Below, piece by piece: positions 41,862-57,361 of a stretch of 64,000 nt of DNA (within the stretch, counting starts at the first letter, position 1; the number at the start of each line of letters is the position of its first letter). Under the pieces are notes generated by a model, which was not told where the DNA came from, did no database searches, and was given only the letters and a program-made list of their open reading frames with translations. The stretch is from Eriocheir sinensis (taxonomy: Eukaryota > Arthropoda > Malacostraca > Decapoda > Varunidae), in the NCBI RefSeq assembly GCF_024679095.1, contig NW_026111617.1, forward strand, positions 229,501-293,500, written 5' to 3'. Made by a program: the position numbers and the translations under genes.

Positions 41862-44558
41862 GTATACATTTTCTTATACGTATTTACTTCATTTAATGTG
41901 TATTTTGTATATATATTTTTATAGTTATCTACGTTATTTTATGTGTATTGGTATATATATTTTGAAGCAAATTTACATTGTTTTATATGTATTTAGCATA
42001 TCTATTTCAATATAAATCTACCTTATTGTATGTGCATTTTGTATATTTATTGTAAGACAAATTTAAATATTTTATTATTTTGGTATATATATTTTAATAA
42101 AAAGAGCTTTATATAAATTTAAAATATTTTATGTGTATTTTGTATATCTATTATCATACAAATACACATTTTTAATTGATATTTTGTCTATTTATTTTGA
42201 CCCGATTTCACATTTTTTAATGTGTTTTGTGTATATATATTTTTATACGTATTTACGTCATTTCATGTGTATTTTGTATATATATTTCTATAGAAATATA
42301 TGTTATTTTATGTGTATTCGTATATATATTTTGAAACAAATATACATTGTTTTATGTGCATTTTGCATTTTTTTTCAATATAAATTTACCTAATTGTACG
42401 TGCATTTTGTATATTAATTTTAATACAAATTTAATTATTCTATGTGTATTTTTGTATATGTATTTTCTTACAAATCTACCTTATTTTATTGATATTCTGT
42501 GTATTTATTTTGATACGATTTTACATTATTCTATGTATATTTTGTATATATATTTCATACAAATGAACGTAATTTTATGTGAATTTGTTTTCATTTCATA
42601 CAAATTTACATTATTTTATGTGTATTTTGTACATGTATTTAAATACAAATTTAACTAATTATATGTGTATTATGTATATCTATTTTCATACAAATTGAAA
42701 TTAATTTTGTGTATTTTAGTATATATTTTTATTCAAATTTTCGTAATTTTATGTGAATTTTGTATATTTATTTTCCTACAAATATACGTTCTTTTATCGG
42801 AATTTTGTTTATTTATTTTGATACGAATTTTCATTATTTAGGTGTATTTGATATATATATTTTTATACTTATTTACATAATTTTATATGTATTTTGAATA
42901 TATATTTTCATAGAAATTTACTCTATTTTATGTGTATTCGTATATATTTTGATACAAATTTACATTATTTATGTGTATTTCGCATATCTATTTCAATACA
43001 AATTTTCTTTATTGTATGTGCCTTTTGTATATTTATTTTGATGCAAATTTAATTATTTTATATGTATTTTTGTATTTATATTTTTAAACAAATATGCGTT
43101 ATTATATGGGTATTTTGCATCTCTATTTTCATACAAATTTACATTATTTTATTGATTGTTTATTTATTTTGATACGATTTTACGTTATTCTGTGTATTTT
43201 GTATATATATTTTTAGACATATTTACATTATTAAATGTATATTTTGTACATATATTTTATGGAAATTTACGTTATCTTATGTGTATTTGTTTATATATTT
43301 TCATACAAATTTACATTATTTTATGTGTATTTTGTATATGTATTTCAATAAAAATTTGCCTAATTTCATTTGTATTTTGCATATCTATTTTCAAACAAAT
43401 TTAAATTATTTTTGAGTATTTTTGTATTAATTTTATACAATTTTTTTTTTTTGTATTTTGTATATATATTTTCCTACACAGATACATTCTTTTAGAGGAA
43501 ATTTTGTTTATTTATTTTGATACGAATTTACATTATTTTATGTGCATTTTTTATATATATATTTCTATGTATTTACATTATTTTATGTGTATTTTGTATA
43601 TATATTTTCATAAAAATTTACGTAATTTTATTGTGTGTATTCGTATATATTTTGATAAAAAATTTCATTATTTTATGTGTTTTTTGCATATCTATTTCAA
43701 TAAAAATCTACCTTATTGTATGTGTATTTTGTATATTTATTTTAATACAAATTTAATTATTTTATGTGTATTTTTGTATATATTTTTTTTAAATATGAGA
43801 TATTTTATGGGTATTTTGCATCTTTAATTTTATAAATTTTTACATTACGTACATATCTTTTATACGTATTTACATTATTTAATGTGTATTTTGTTTATAT
43901 ATTTTTATACAAATTTACGTTATTATATGTGTATTAGAATATATATTTTGATACAAATTTACATTATTTTATGTATTTTCTATATTTATTTCAATTCAAA
44001 TTTAGCTTATTTTATGTGTCTTTTGTATATCTATTTTCATACAAATTTAATTATTTTTGTTTATTTTTGTATATAGTTTTATACAATTTTACGTTATTTT
44101 ATGTGTATTTTGTATATTTATATTTATACAAGTAAACATTCTTTTATTGGCATTTAGTTTATTTATTTTGATACGAGTTTACATTATTTTATGTGTATTT
44201 TTTATACATTTTCTTATACGTATTTACTTCATTTTATGTGTATTTTGTATATAGATTTTTTTAGAAACCTACGTTATTTTATGTGTATTCGTATATATAT
44301 TTTGAAACAAATTTACATTGTTTTATGTGTATTTTGCATATCTATTTCAATACAAATTTACCTTATTGTATGTGGATTTTGTATATTTATTGTAATACAA
44401 ATTTAAATATTTTATGTGAATTTGGGTATATATATTTTCATAAAAAATGCGTTGTTTTATGGGTATTTTGCGTCTTTATTTTCATACAAATTTACATTAT
44501 TTTATTAATATTCTGTGTATTTATTTTGATACTATTTGACATTATTCTATTTGTGTTT
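41862..44558 (+). repeat. Partial direct copy of the 5.6-8.3 kb module
   Basis: Follows 5600 to about 8310 in order, including the variants GTGTATTGGTATATATA, TTTAGCATATC and the truncated AAAAAGAG monomer. It stops exactly where the 0.94-kb repeat at 44,559 begins. Confidence 0.85.
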
Positions 44559-45497
44559 TGTATATATTTTTTTTAAACACATTTACATTATTTAATGTGT
44601 ATCTTGCATATATATTTTATACAAATTTACGTTATTTTAAGTGTATTTGTTTATATATTTTCATTCAAATTTACATTTATTTTAATTCGAAATTACATTA
44701 TTTTATGTGTATTTTGTATACATTTTTTTATACGTATTTACTTAATTTTATGTTTATTTTGTATATATATTTTTATAGAAATCTACGTTTTTTTTATTTG
44801 TATTCGTATATATATTTTGAAACAAATTTACATTGTTTTATATGTATTTTTGCATATCTCTTTCAATACAAATTTACCTTATTGTATGTGCATTTTGTAT
44901 ATTTATTTCAATGCAAATTTAAATATTTTATGTGTATTTTGGTATATATATTTTTATAAGAAATGCGCTATTTTATGGGAATTTTGCATCTTTATTTTCA
45001 TACAAATTTACATCATTTTATTAATATTCGGTGTATTTATTTTGATACGATGTTACATTATTCTATTTGTTTTTGTATATACTTTTTTATACATATTTAC
45101 ATTATTTAATGTGTATCTTGCATATATATTTTATACAAATTTATTATCTATTATCTATTTTCATACAAATACACATTCTTTTCATGATATTTTGTTTATT
45201 TATTTTGACACGAATCTACATTATTTGATATGTATTTTGTATATATATTTTTATACGTATTTACATAATTTCATATGTATTTTGTATATATATTTCTATA
45301 GAAATCTACTTTATTTTATGTGTATTCGTATATATATTTTGAAACACATTTACATTGTTTTATATGTATTTTTGAATATCTCTTTCAATACAAATTTACC
45401 TTACTGTATATGCATTTTGTATATTTATTTTAATACAAATTTAAATATTTTATGTGTATTTTGGTAAATATATTTTTATAAAAAATGCGATAATTTT
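44559..45497 (+). repeat. Near-identical 0.94 kb repeat, copy 2
   Basis: Second copy, 4238 bp downstream of the first. Together they bound a 4.24-kb tandem unit whose second copy is cut short at about 45,497. Confidence 0.9.
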
Positions 45498-46462
45498 TTT
45501 ATGGGTATTTTGCATCTTTATTTTCATACAAATTTACATTATTTTATTGATATTCTCTGTATTTATTTTGATACGATTTTACATTATTCTATTTATGTTT
45601 TGTATATATTTTTTATACACATTTACATTATTTAATGTGTATCTTGTATATATATTGATACAAATTTACGTTATTTTAAGTTATTTTATGTTTATTTGTT
45701 TATATATTTTGACACAAATTTACAATATTTTATGTGTATTTTGTATATATTTCAAAAGAAATTTACCTAGTTTTATATGTATTTTGAATATCTATTTTCA
45801 TACAAACTCAAATTATTTTTATGTATTTTTGTATATATTTCAATACAAATTTTAATTATGATATGTGTATTTTGTAAATCTATTTTCATTCAAATATATA
45901 TTATTTTATTGGTATTTTGTTGATTTATATTGATACGAATTTACATTATTTTATATGTACTTTGTATATATATTTTTATACGCATTAACATTATTTAATA
46001 TTTATTTTGAATATATAATTTTATACAAACTCATGGTATATTATGTATTTGTATATATTTTCATATAAATTTACATTATTTTATGTGTATTTTGTACATA
46101 TATTTCATTACAAATTTACCTTATTTTATGTTTATTTTGTATGTGTATTTTGTACATTTATATTTATACAAATACACATTCTTTTATTGGTATTTTGTTT
46201 ATTTATTTTGTTTCGAGTTTACATTATTTTATGTGTATTTTGTTTACATTTTTTTATACGTATTTACTTAATTTTATGTGTATTTTGTATATATATTTTT
46301 TTAGAAATCTACGTTATTTTATATGTATTCGTATATATATTTTGAAACAAATTTACATTGTTTTATATGTATTTTTGCATATCTCTTTCAATAGAAGTTT
46401 ACCTTATTGTATGTGCATTTTGTATATTTATTTTAATACAAATTTAAATATTTTATGTGTAT

Positions 46463-48685
46463 ACATGTACAAAAAATACATAAAATAATGTAGATTTGTA
46501 TGAAATGAAAACAAATACATTTTATATAAAATATATATACAAAATACACATAGAATAATGTAAAATCATATTAAAATAAATACACAGAATATCAATAAAA
46601 TAATGTAAATTTGTATGAAAATAAAGATGCAAAATACCCATAAAATAAAGCATATTTATATAAAAATACATATACAAAAATACACATAGATTAATCAAAT
46701 TTGTATTAAAATTAATATACAAAATGCACATACAATAAGGTAAATTTGTATTGAAAAAATATGCAAAATACACATAAAACAATGTAAATTTGTTTCAAAA
46801 TATATATACGAATACACATAAAATAACGCAGATTTCTATAGAAATATATATACAAAATATACTTGAAATAATGTAAATACGTATAAAAATATATATACAA
46901 AATACACATTAAATAATGTTAATTCGTGTCAAAATAAATAAACAAAATATCATGAAAAGAATGTGTATTTGTATGAAAATAGATATACAAAATACACATA
47001 AAATAACCTAAATTTGTATAAAACTATAAACAAAAATACACAAAAATAATTTAAACTTGTATGAAAATAAATATACAAAAAACATAAAATTAGGTAAATT
47101 TGTATTGAAATACATATACAAAATACACATAAAATAATGTAAATTTGAATGAAAATATATAAACATATAGACTTAAAATAACGTAAATTTGTATCAAATA
47201 TATATGCAAAAAACACATTAAATAATGTAAATATATATAAAAAATATATACTAAACACAAATAAAATAATGTAAAATCGTATCAAAATAAATACAGAAAA
47301 TATTAATAAAATAATGTAAATTTGTATGAAAATTAAGATGCAAAATACCCATAAAATTACGCATTTTTTATAAAAATATATATACGAAAAAACATAAAAT
47401 ATTTGATTTTGTATTAAAATAAATATATATACAAAATACACATAAAATAAGCTAAATTAAATGAAAAATATATACAAAATACACATAGAGTAATGTAAAA
47501 TCGTATCAAAATAAATACACAGAATATCAATAAAATAATGTAATTTTGTATGAAAATAAAGATGCAAAATACCCATAAAATAAAGCATATTTTTTAAAAC
47601 TACATACAAAAACACACATAGAATAATTAAATTTGTATTAAAATTAATATACAAAATGCACGTACAATAAGGTAAATTTGTATTGAAAAAATATACAAAA
47701 TGCACATTAAAGCGTAAATTTGTTTAAAAATCTATATACGAATACACATAAAATAACGTAGATTTCTATAGAAATATATATACAAAATACACATGAAATG
47801 ATGTAAATACGTATAAATATATATATATATATACAAAATACACATTAAATAATTTAAATTCTCGTCAAAATAAATAAACAAAATATCAATAAAAGAATGT
47901 GTATTTGTATTAAAATAGATATACAAAATACTCATAAAATAACCTAAGTTTGTATAAAACTATATACAAAAATACACAAAAATAATTTAAATTTGTATGA
48001 AAATAAATATACAAAATACGCATAAAATTAGGTAGATTTGTATTGAAATACATATACAAAATACACATAAAATAATGGAAATTTGAATGAAAATATATAA
48101 ACATATACACTTAAAATAACGTAAATTTGTATCAAATATATATACAAAATACTAATTAAATGATGTAAATATGTATAAAAAAATATATACAAAACACAAA
48201 TAGAATAATGTAAAATCGTATCAAAATAAATACACAGAATATTAACTAAATAATGTAAATTTGTATGAAAATAAAGATGCAAAATAGCCATAAAATAACG
48301 AAATTTTTATAAAAATATATATATACCAAAATACACATAAAATATTAAAATTTGTATTAAAATAAATATAAAAAATGCACATACTGTAAGGTAAATTTGT
48401 ATTGAAATAGATATGCAAAATACATATAAAACAATGTAAATTTATTTCAAAATATATATACGAATACACATAAAATAACGTTGATTTCTATAAAAATATA
48501 TACAAAATACACATAAAATGAAGTAAATACGTATTAAAAAATGAATACAAAATACACATAAAAATCGTATCAAAATAAATAAACAAAATACCAGTAAAAG
48601 AATGTGTATTTGTATAAATATAAATATACAAAATACACATAAAATATCGTAAATTTGTATAAAACTATATACAAAAATACACAGA
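46463..48685 (-). repeat. Satellite block, minus orientation
   Basis: T-rich strand on minus. 46,463-47,000 is a direct relative of about 5025-5545 with the shared oddity GAAATGAAAACAAATAC. A short TA run lies at 47,817-47,833. Confidence 0.8.
47817..47833. repeat. Short (TA)n run, 17 nt
   Basis: Alternating AT of about 17 nt next to TACGTATAA. It is the same monomer type as the 415-499 run, at an early stage of expansion. Confidence 0.8.
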
Positions 48686-49641
48686 ACAAATACACATTCT
48701 TTTATTGGTATTTTGTTTATTTATTTTGTTTCGAATTTATATTATTTTATGTGTATTTTGTTTACATTTTTTTATACGTATTTACCTAGTTTTATGTGTA
48801 TTTTGTATATATATTTTTATAGAAATCTACGTTATTTTATGTGTATTCGTATATATATTTTGAAACAAATTTACAATTTTTTATATGTATTTTTGCATAT
48901 CTCTTTCAACAGAAGTTTACCTTATTGTATGTGCATTTTGTATATTTATTTCAATACAAATTTAAATATTTTATGTGTATTTTGGTATACATATTTTTAT
49001 AAGAAATGCGCTACTTGATGGGAATTTTGCATCTTTATTTTCATACAAATTTACATTATTTTATTAATATTCGGTGTATTTATTTTGATACGATTTTACA
49101 TTATTCTATTTGTTTTTTGTATATATATTTTTTTATACATATTTACATTATTTAATGTGTATCTTGCATATATATTACATACAAATTTATTATCTATTAT
49201 TTATTTTCATACAAATACACATTCTTTTCATGATATTTTGTTTATTTATTTTGTCACGAATTTACATTACTTATTATGAATTTTATATATATATATTTAT
49301 ACGTATTTACATAATTTCATGTGTATTTTGTATATATATTTCTATAGAAATCTACGTTATTTTATGTGTATTCGTATATATATTTTGAAACAAATTTACA
49401 GTTTTATTTGTATTTTGCGTTTTTTTTTTTCAATACAAATTTACCTTATTGAATGAGTGCATTTTGTATATTAATTTTAATAAAAATTTAATTATTCTAT
49501 GTGTATTTTTGTATATGTATTTTTAAAAAAAATATGCTTTATCTTATGGGTATTTTGCATCTTTATTTTCATACAAATTTAAATTATTTTATTGATATTC
49601 TGTGTACCTATTTTGATACGATTTTACATTATTCTATGTAT
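48686..49641 (+). repeat. Satellite block, plus orientation
   Basis: T-rich strand on plus. It resembles about 46,170-46,450 and then 1090-1440. It ends at the switch that is the reverse complement of that at about 38,900. Confidence 0.8.
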
Positions 49642-50571
49642 AACAAAAATAAATTCAGAATACACAAAAATAGATATGCAAAATACATATAAACAATGTA
49701 AATTTGTTTCAAAATATATATACGAATACACATGAAATAAGGTAGATTTCTATAAAAATATATATACAAAATACACATAAAATTAAGTAAATACGTATAA
49801 AAAATGTATACAAAATACACATAAAATAATGTAAATTAGTATCAAAATAAATAAACAAAATACCAATAAAAGAATGTGTATTTGTATAAATATATATATT
49901 CAAAATACACATTAAATAATATAAATTTGTTTAAAACTATACAAAATACACATGAAATGATGTAAATTCGTATAAAAATATATAAACAAAATACACATTA
50001 AATAATGTAAATTCGCGTCAAAATAAATAAACAAAATATAAATAAAAGAATGTGTATTTGTATGAAAATAGATATACAAAATACACATAAAATCACCTAA
50101 ATTTGTATCAAACTATATACAAAAATACACAAAAATATTTTAAATTTGTATGGAAATAAATATACAAAATACACTTAAAATAAGGAAAATCTGTATTGAA
50201 ATAGATATGCAAAATACATATAAAACAATGTAAATTTTTTTCAAAATATATATACGAATACACATAAAATAACGTAGATTTGTATAAAAATATATATACA
50301 AAATACACATAAAATGAAGTAAATACGTATAAGAAAATGTATACAAAATACACATAAAATAATGTAAATTCGTATCAAAATAAATAAACAAAATACCAAT
50401 AAAAGAATGTGTATTTGTATAAATATAAATATACAAAATACACATAAAATAACGTAAATTTGTATAAAACTATACAAAAATACACAGAAGTAATTAAATT
50501 CGTATGAAAATAGATATACAAAATACAGATAAAATAAGCTAAATTTGAATTGAAATGTATATACAAAATAC
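49642..50571 (-). repeat. Satellite block, minus orientation
   Basis: T-rich strand on minus. The first about 270 bp are the inverted counterpart of 38.5-38.9 kb, and the later part resembles 2200-2910. Confidence 0.8.
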
Positions 50572-51208
50572 AATATTTTATGTGTATATTTGAATTTGTA
50601 TTTAGGTTATTTTATGTGTATTTTGTATATATATTTTCATCCAAAATTTCATTATTTTATTGGTATTTTCTTAATTTAATTCGATACGAATTTAGATTAT
50701 TTCATAGGTATTTTCTATACATATTTTTATACTCATTTACATTATCTAATGTGTGTTTTGTATATATATTTTTATGCAAATTTATTTTATGTTCATTTTT
50801 GTACATATATTTTATAGAAATTTGCGTTATTTCATGTAAATAGTTTTATATAAATTTACGTTATTTTATGTGCATTTTGTATATTTATATTTATACAAAT
50901 ACACATTCTTTTATTGGTATATTGTTTATTTACATTTATACGAAATTACATTATCTTATGTGTATTTTGTATACATTTTATACGTATTTACTTTATTTTA
51001 TATGTATTTTGTATATGTATTTTATAGAAATCTACGTTATTTTATGTGTATTCGTATATATATTTTGAAACAAATTTACATTATTTTATATGTATTTTGC
51101 ATATCTATTTCAATACAAATTTACCTTATTGTATGTGCATTTTGTATATTTATTTTAATACAAATTGAAATATTTTATGTGTATTTTGGTATCAATAATT
51201 TTATAAAA
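50572..51208 (+). repeat. Satellite block, plus orientation
   Basis: T-rich strand on plus. It resembles 16,170-16,510 and 22,970-23,600, including the variant monomer with TTTTGGTATCAATAATTT. Confidence 0.8.
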
Positions 51209-51827
51209 AACGTAAATTTGTATAAAAAATATGTACAAAACACAAATAGAATAATGTAAAATCGTATCAAAATAAATACACAGAATATTAATAAAATAAT
51301 GTAAATTTGTATGAAAATAAAGAAGCAAAATACCCATAAAATAACGTATTTTTTTATTTATAAAATATATATATACCAAAATACACATCAAAAAATTAAA
51401 TTTGTATTTAAATAAATATACAAAAAACACATACAATAAGGTAAATCTGTATTGAAATAGATATGCAAAATACATATAAAACAATGTAAATTTGTTTCAA
51501 AATATATATACGAATACACATAAAATAACGTAGATTTCTATAAAATATATATACAAAATACACGTAAAATGAAGTAAATACGTATAAAAAAATGTATACA
51601 AAATACACATAAAATAATGTAAATTCGTATCAAAATAAATAAACAAAATACCAATAAAAGAATGTGTATTTGTATAAATATAAATATACAAAATACACAT
51701 AAAATAACGTAGATTTATATAAAACTATATACAAAAATACACTTAAGTAATTAAATTTGTATGAAAATATATACAAAATACACACAAAATAAGCTAAATT
51801 TGAATTGAAATATATATACAAAATACA
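51209..51827 (-). repeat. Satellite block, minus orientation
   Basis: T-rich strand on minus, about 0.62 kb. Similar to 17.7-18.35 kb without the TA expansion. It ends in a near-palindrome at 51,814-51,841. Confidence 0.8.
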
Positions 51828-51841
51828 CATATTTTGCATAT
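51814..51841. repeat. Near-palindromic orientation switch
   Basis: ATATACAAAATA (51,814-51,825), spacer CACA, then TATTTTGCATAT (51,830-51,841), one mismatch from the reverse complement. Confidence 0.9.
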
Positions 51842-51897
51842 CTATTTTCAAACAAATTTAAATTATTTTTGTGTATTTTTGTATATTTATTTTTGTT
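51828..51897 (+). repeat. Very short plus-oriented block
   Basis: Only about 70 bp (one and a half monomers) in plus orientation between two minus blocks. Its right part equals the first 36 bases of the window and marks the left edge of the large direct duplication. Confidence 0.75.
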
Positions 51898-52183
51898 ATA
51901 CATAGAATAATGTAAAATCGTATCAAAATAAGTACACAGAATATCAATAAAATAATTTAAATTTGTATGAAAATAAAGATGCAAAATACCCATAAGATAA
52001 AGCATTTTTTTTCAAATACATATACAAAAATACACATAGAATAATTAAATTTGTATTAAAATTAATATACATAATGCACACATACAAAAAGGTAAATTTG
52101 TATTGAAAAAAAAAAACGCAAAATACAAATAAAACAGTGTAAATTTGTTTCAATATATATATACGAATAGACATAAAAAACGT
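51898..52183 (-). repeat. Satellite block, minus orientation (copy of 36-312)
   Basis: Direct copy of 36-312, differing mainly in the length of an A run near 52,100. Confidence 0.85.
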
Positions 52184-53953
52184 GTATATTGTATATCTAT
52201 TTTCATACAAATACACATTCTTTTATTGATATTTTGTTTATTTATTTTGACGCGAATTTACATTATTTAATATGTATTTTATATATATATTTTTATACGT
52301 GTTTACATCATTTGATGTGTATTTTGTATATATATTTCTATAGAAATCTACGTTGATTTATAAGTATTCGTATATAGATTTTGAAATAAATTTACACTGT
52401 TTTATGTGTATTTTGCATATTTTTTCAATACAAATTTACCTTATTGTATATGCATTTTGTATATTAATTTTAATACAAATTTAATTATGCTATGTGTATT
52501 TTTGTATATGTATTTTTATAAAAATATGCTTTATTTTATAGGTATTTTGCATTTTTATTTTCATACAAATTTACATTATTTTATTTATATTCTGTTTTTT
52601 TTTTTTTGAAACAATTTTACATTATTCTATGTGTATTTTGTATATCTATATTTATACGTATTTACTTAATTTTATGTGTATTTTGTATACATATTTTTAT
52701 TGAAATCTACGTTATTTTATGTGTATTCGTATATATATTTTGAAACAAATTTACATTGTTTTATATGTATTTTTGCATATCTCTTTCAATACAAGTTTAC
52801 CTTATTGTATGTGCATTTTGTATATTTATTTCAATGCAAATTTAAATATTTTATGTGTATTTTGGTATATATATTTTTATAAGAAATGCGCTATTTGATG
52901 GGAATTTTGCTTCTTTATTTTCATTCAAATTTACATTATTTTATTAATATTCGGTGTATTTATTTTGTTACGATTTCACATTATTCTATTTGTTTTTTGT
53001 ATATATTTTTTTTTACATATTTACATTATTTAAAGTGTATCTTGCATATATATTTCATACAAATTTATTATCTATTATTTATTTTCATGCAAATACACAT
53101 TCTTTTCATGATATTTTGTTTATTTATTTTGACACGAATTTACCTAGATATGTATTTTGTATATATATTTTTATACATATTTACATAATTTCATGTGTAT
53201 TTTGTATATATATTTCTATAGAAATCTACGTTATTTTATGTGTATTCGTATATATATTTTGAAACAAATTAACTTTGTTTTATATGTATTTTTGAATATC
53301 TCTTTCATTACATATTTACCTTACTGTATATGCATTTTGTATATTTATTTCAATACAAATTTAAATATTTTATGTGTATTTTGGTATACATATTTAAAAA
53401 AATGCGCTATTTCATGGGAATTTTGCATCTTTCTTTTCATACAAATTTACATTATTTTATTGATATTCTATGTATTTATATTGCTAGGATTTTACATTAT
53501 TCTATTTCTTTTTTGTATATTTTTTTATACACATTTACATTATTTAATGTGTATCTTGCATATATATTTTATACAAATTTACGTTATTTTAAGTGTATTT
53601 GTTTATATATTTTCATTCAAATTTACATTATTTTATGTGTATTTTGTATATGTATTTCAATACAAATTTACCTAATTTTATGTGTATTTTGTATATTTCT
53701 TTTCATACAAATTTTAAATTTTTTGTCTATTTTTGTATATAGTTTTATACAAATTTAGTTTATTTTATGTACGCATTTACATTATTTAATGTGTGTTTTG
53801 TATATATATTTTTATGCAAATTTACTTTATTTTATGTGCATTTTTGTACATATATTTTTTAGAAATTTGCGTTATTTTATGTGTATTTGTATATGTTATC
53901 TCATACAAATTTACATTATTTTATTGCTATTTTGTTTATTTATTTTGATACGA
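52184..53953 (+). repeat. Satellite block, plus orientation (copy of 313-2140)
   Basis: Direct copy of 313-2140. The TA run is only about 10 nt here against 85 nt in the first copy. A short T-run difference is visible near 52,600. Confidence 0.85.
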
Positions 53954-56900
53954 ATGAAAATAGATATACAAAATATACATAAAATAAACTAAATTTGTAT
54001 TAAAATATATATACAAAATACATAAAATAATGTTAATTTGTCTCAAAATATTTTAACAGATGCGCATAAAATAAGGTAAATTTGTTTTAAAATATACAAA
54101 ATACACATTAAATAATGTAAATATGTATAAAAAAAATATATACAAAACACAAATAGAATAAAGTAAAATCGTATCAAAATAAATACACTGAATATTAATA
54201 AAACAATGTAAATTTGTATGAAAATAAAGATGCAAAATACCCATTAAATAACGTATTTTTTTATAAAAATATATATACCAAAATACACATGAAAAAATTA
54301 ATTTGTATTAAAATAAATATACAAAATACACATACAATAAGGTAAATCTGTATTGAAATAGATATGCAAAATACATATAAAACAATGTAAATTTGTTTCA
54401 AAATATATATACGAATACACATAAAATAACGTAGATTTGTATAAAAATATATATACAAAATACACATAAAATGAAGTAAATACGTATAAGAAAATGTATA
54501 CAAAATACACATAAAATAATGTAAATTCGTTTCAAAATAAATAAACAAAATACCAATAAAAGAATGTGTATTTGTATAAATATAAATATACAAAATACAC
54601 ATAAAATAACGTAAATTTTTATAAAACTATATACAAAAATACACAGAAGTTATTAAATTCGTATGAAAATAGATATACAAAATACAGATAAAATAAGCTA
54701 AATTTGAATTGCAATGTATATACAAAATACATAAAATAATGTAAATTTGTATCAAAATATTTATAAAAATACATATAACAGCGTAAATTTGTTTAAAAAT
54801 ATATAAACAAAATACACATTAAGTAATGTAAATACGTATAAAAAATATGTACAAAATACACATATAATCATGTAATTCGTATCAAACTAAATAAACAAAA
54901 TATCAATAAAATAATGTAAATTTGTATGAGAAAACATATACAAATACATATAAAATAACGCTAATTTCCATAAAAATATATGTCCAAAAATGAACGTAAA
55001 ATAAAGTAACTTTGGATAAAAATATATATACAAAACACACATTAAATAATGTAAATCCGTACATTAAATAGCCTAAATTTGTATAAAACTATATACAAAA
55101 ATACACAAAAATAATTTAAATTTGTATGAAAAGAAATATACAAAATACACATAAAATTAGGTTAATTTCTATTGAAATACATATACAAAATACATATAAA
55201 ATAATGTAAATTTGAAAGAAAATATATAAACAAATACACATATAATAACGTAAATTTGTATGAAATATATAATCAAAATACACATTAAATAATGTAAATA
55301 TGTATAAAAAAATATATACAAAACACAAATAGAATAATGTAAAATCGTATCAAAATATATACACAGAATATTAATAAAATAATGTAAATTTGTATGAAAA
55401 TTAAGATGCAAAATACCTATAAAATAACGCATTTTTTATAAAAATATTGATACCAAAATACACATAAAATATTTGAATTTGTATTAAAATAAATATTCAA
55501 AATGCACATATAATAAGGTAAATTTGTATTGAAATAGATATGCAAAATACATATAAAATAATGTAAATTTGTTTCAAAATATATAAACAAATACACATAA
55601 AATAACGTAGACTTCTATAAAAATACATATACAAAATACACATAATATTAAGTAAATACGTATAAAAAAATGTATACAAAATACACATAAAATAATGTAA
55701 ATTCGTATAAATGTAAATAAACAATATACCAATAAAAGAATGTGTATTTGTATAAATATAAATATACAAAATGCACATAAAATAACGTAAATTTATATAA
55801 AACTATATACATAAAATAACGCAAATTTCTATAAAAATATATGTACAAAAATGAACATAAAATAAATTTGCATAAAAATATATAATAAAAACACACTTTA
55901 GATAATGTAAATGAGTATAAAAATATGTATACAAAATACCTATGAAATAATCTAAATTCGTATCGAATTAAATTAAGAAAATATCAATAAAATAATGTAA
56001 TTTTGGATGAAAATATATATACAAAATACACATAAAATAACCTAAATACAAATACAAATATACACATAAAATAATTTAAAATTGAATGAAATAAATATAC
56101 AAAATAAACATAAAATAAGGTAAATTTATAATGAAATATATGAAAAAATACACATAAAATAATATAAATTTGTATGAAAATATATAAACAAATACACATT
56201 AAATAACATGAATTTGTATAAAATTTGTATCAAAATATATACTTATACACACAATAAAATAACGTAATTTTTTTATGAAAATGTATATACAAAATACACA
56301 TAAAATAATTTAAATACGTAGAAAAATATATATACAAAAAACACATAAAATAATGTAAATTTGTATGAAAATATATAAACAAATACACGTAAAATAATGT
56401 AAATTTGGATAAAATATATATACAAAATGAACATTAAATAATGTAAATATGTATAAAAAAAAATATACAAAATACACATAGAATAATGTTAAATCGTATC
56501 AAAATAAATAAAGAGAATATCAATAAAATAATGTAAATTTGTATGAAAATAAAGATGCAAAATATCTATATAATAACGCATATTTGCATAAAAATATATA
56601 TACAAAAATACATATAAAATAGTAAAATTTGTATTAAAATAAATATACAAAATGCACGTAAAATAAAGTAAATTTGTATTGAAATAGATATGCAAAATAC
56701 ACATAATGTAAATTTGTATCAAAATATATATACGAATACTCATAAAATAGAGTAAATTTCTATGAAAATATACATACATAATAGATATACAAAATACACA
56801 TATAACTAGTTAAATTTGTATTTAAATACATGTACAAAAAACACATAAAATAATGTAGATTTGTATGAAATGAAAACAAATACATTTTATATAAAATATA

Positions 56901-57361
56901 TATACAAAATACACAAAGAATAATGTAAAATCATATCAAAATAAATACACAGAATATCAATAAAATAATGTAAATTTGTATGAAAATAAAGATGCAAAAT
57001 ACCCATAAAATAAAGCATATTTTTATAAAAATACATATACATAAATACACATAGATTAATCAAATTTGTATTAAAATTAATATACAAAATGCACATACAA
57101 TAAGGTAAATTTGTATTGAAAAAATATGCAAAATACACATAAAATAATGTAAATTTGTTTCAAAATATATATACGAATAAACATAAAATAACGCAGATTT
57201 CTATAGAAATATATACAAAATACACTTGAAATAATGTAAATACGTATAAAAATATATATACGAAAAACACATTAAATAATGTTAATTCGTGTCAAAATAA
57301 ATAAACAAAATATCATGAAAAGAATGTGTATTTGTATGAAAAAAGATATACAAAATACACA
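53954..57361 (-). repeat. Satellite block, minus orientation (copy of 2141-5544)
   Basis: Direct copy of 2141-5544 with scattered single-base changes and small indels, ending at the same palindromic switch (57,347-57,379). Confidence 0.85.

Larger units (their letters stand above)
39578..46462 (+). repeat. Longest plus-oriented satellite block
   Basis: About 6.9 kb with the T-rich strand on plus. It contains the almost unchanged pair 40,321-41,260 and 44,559-45,497, with a copy of the 5.6-8.3 kb module (41,862-44,558) between them. Confidence 0.85.

Noticed and set aside
44595..45467. 290-codon open frame (and many 60-240-codon frames on both strands)
   Set aside because: The translation is the satellite monomer read in frame. 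Frames follow block orientation, end wherever a 44- or 46-bp monomer shifts phase, and overlap in alternative frames. No domain, signal or codon bias is visible.
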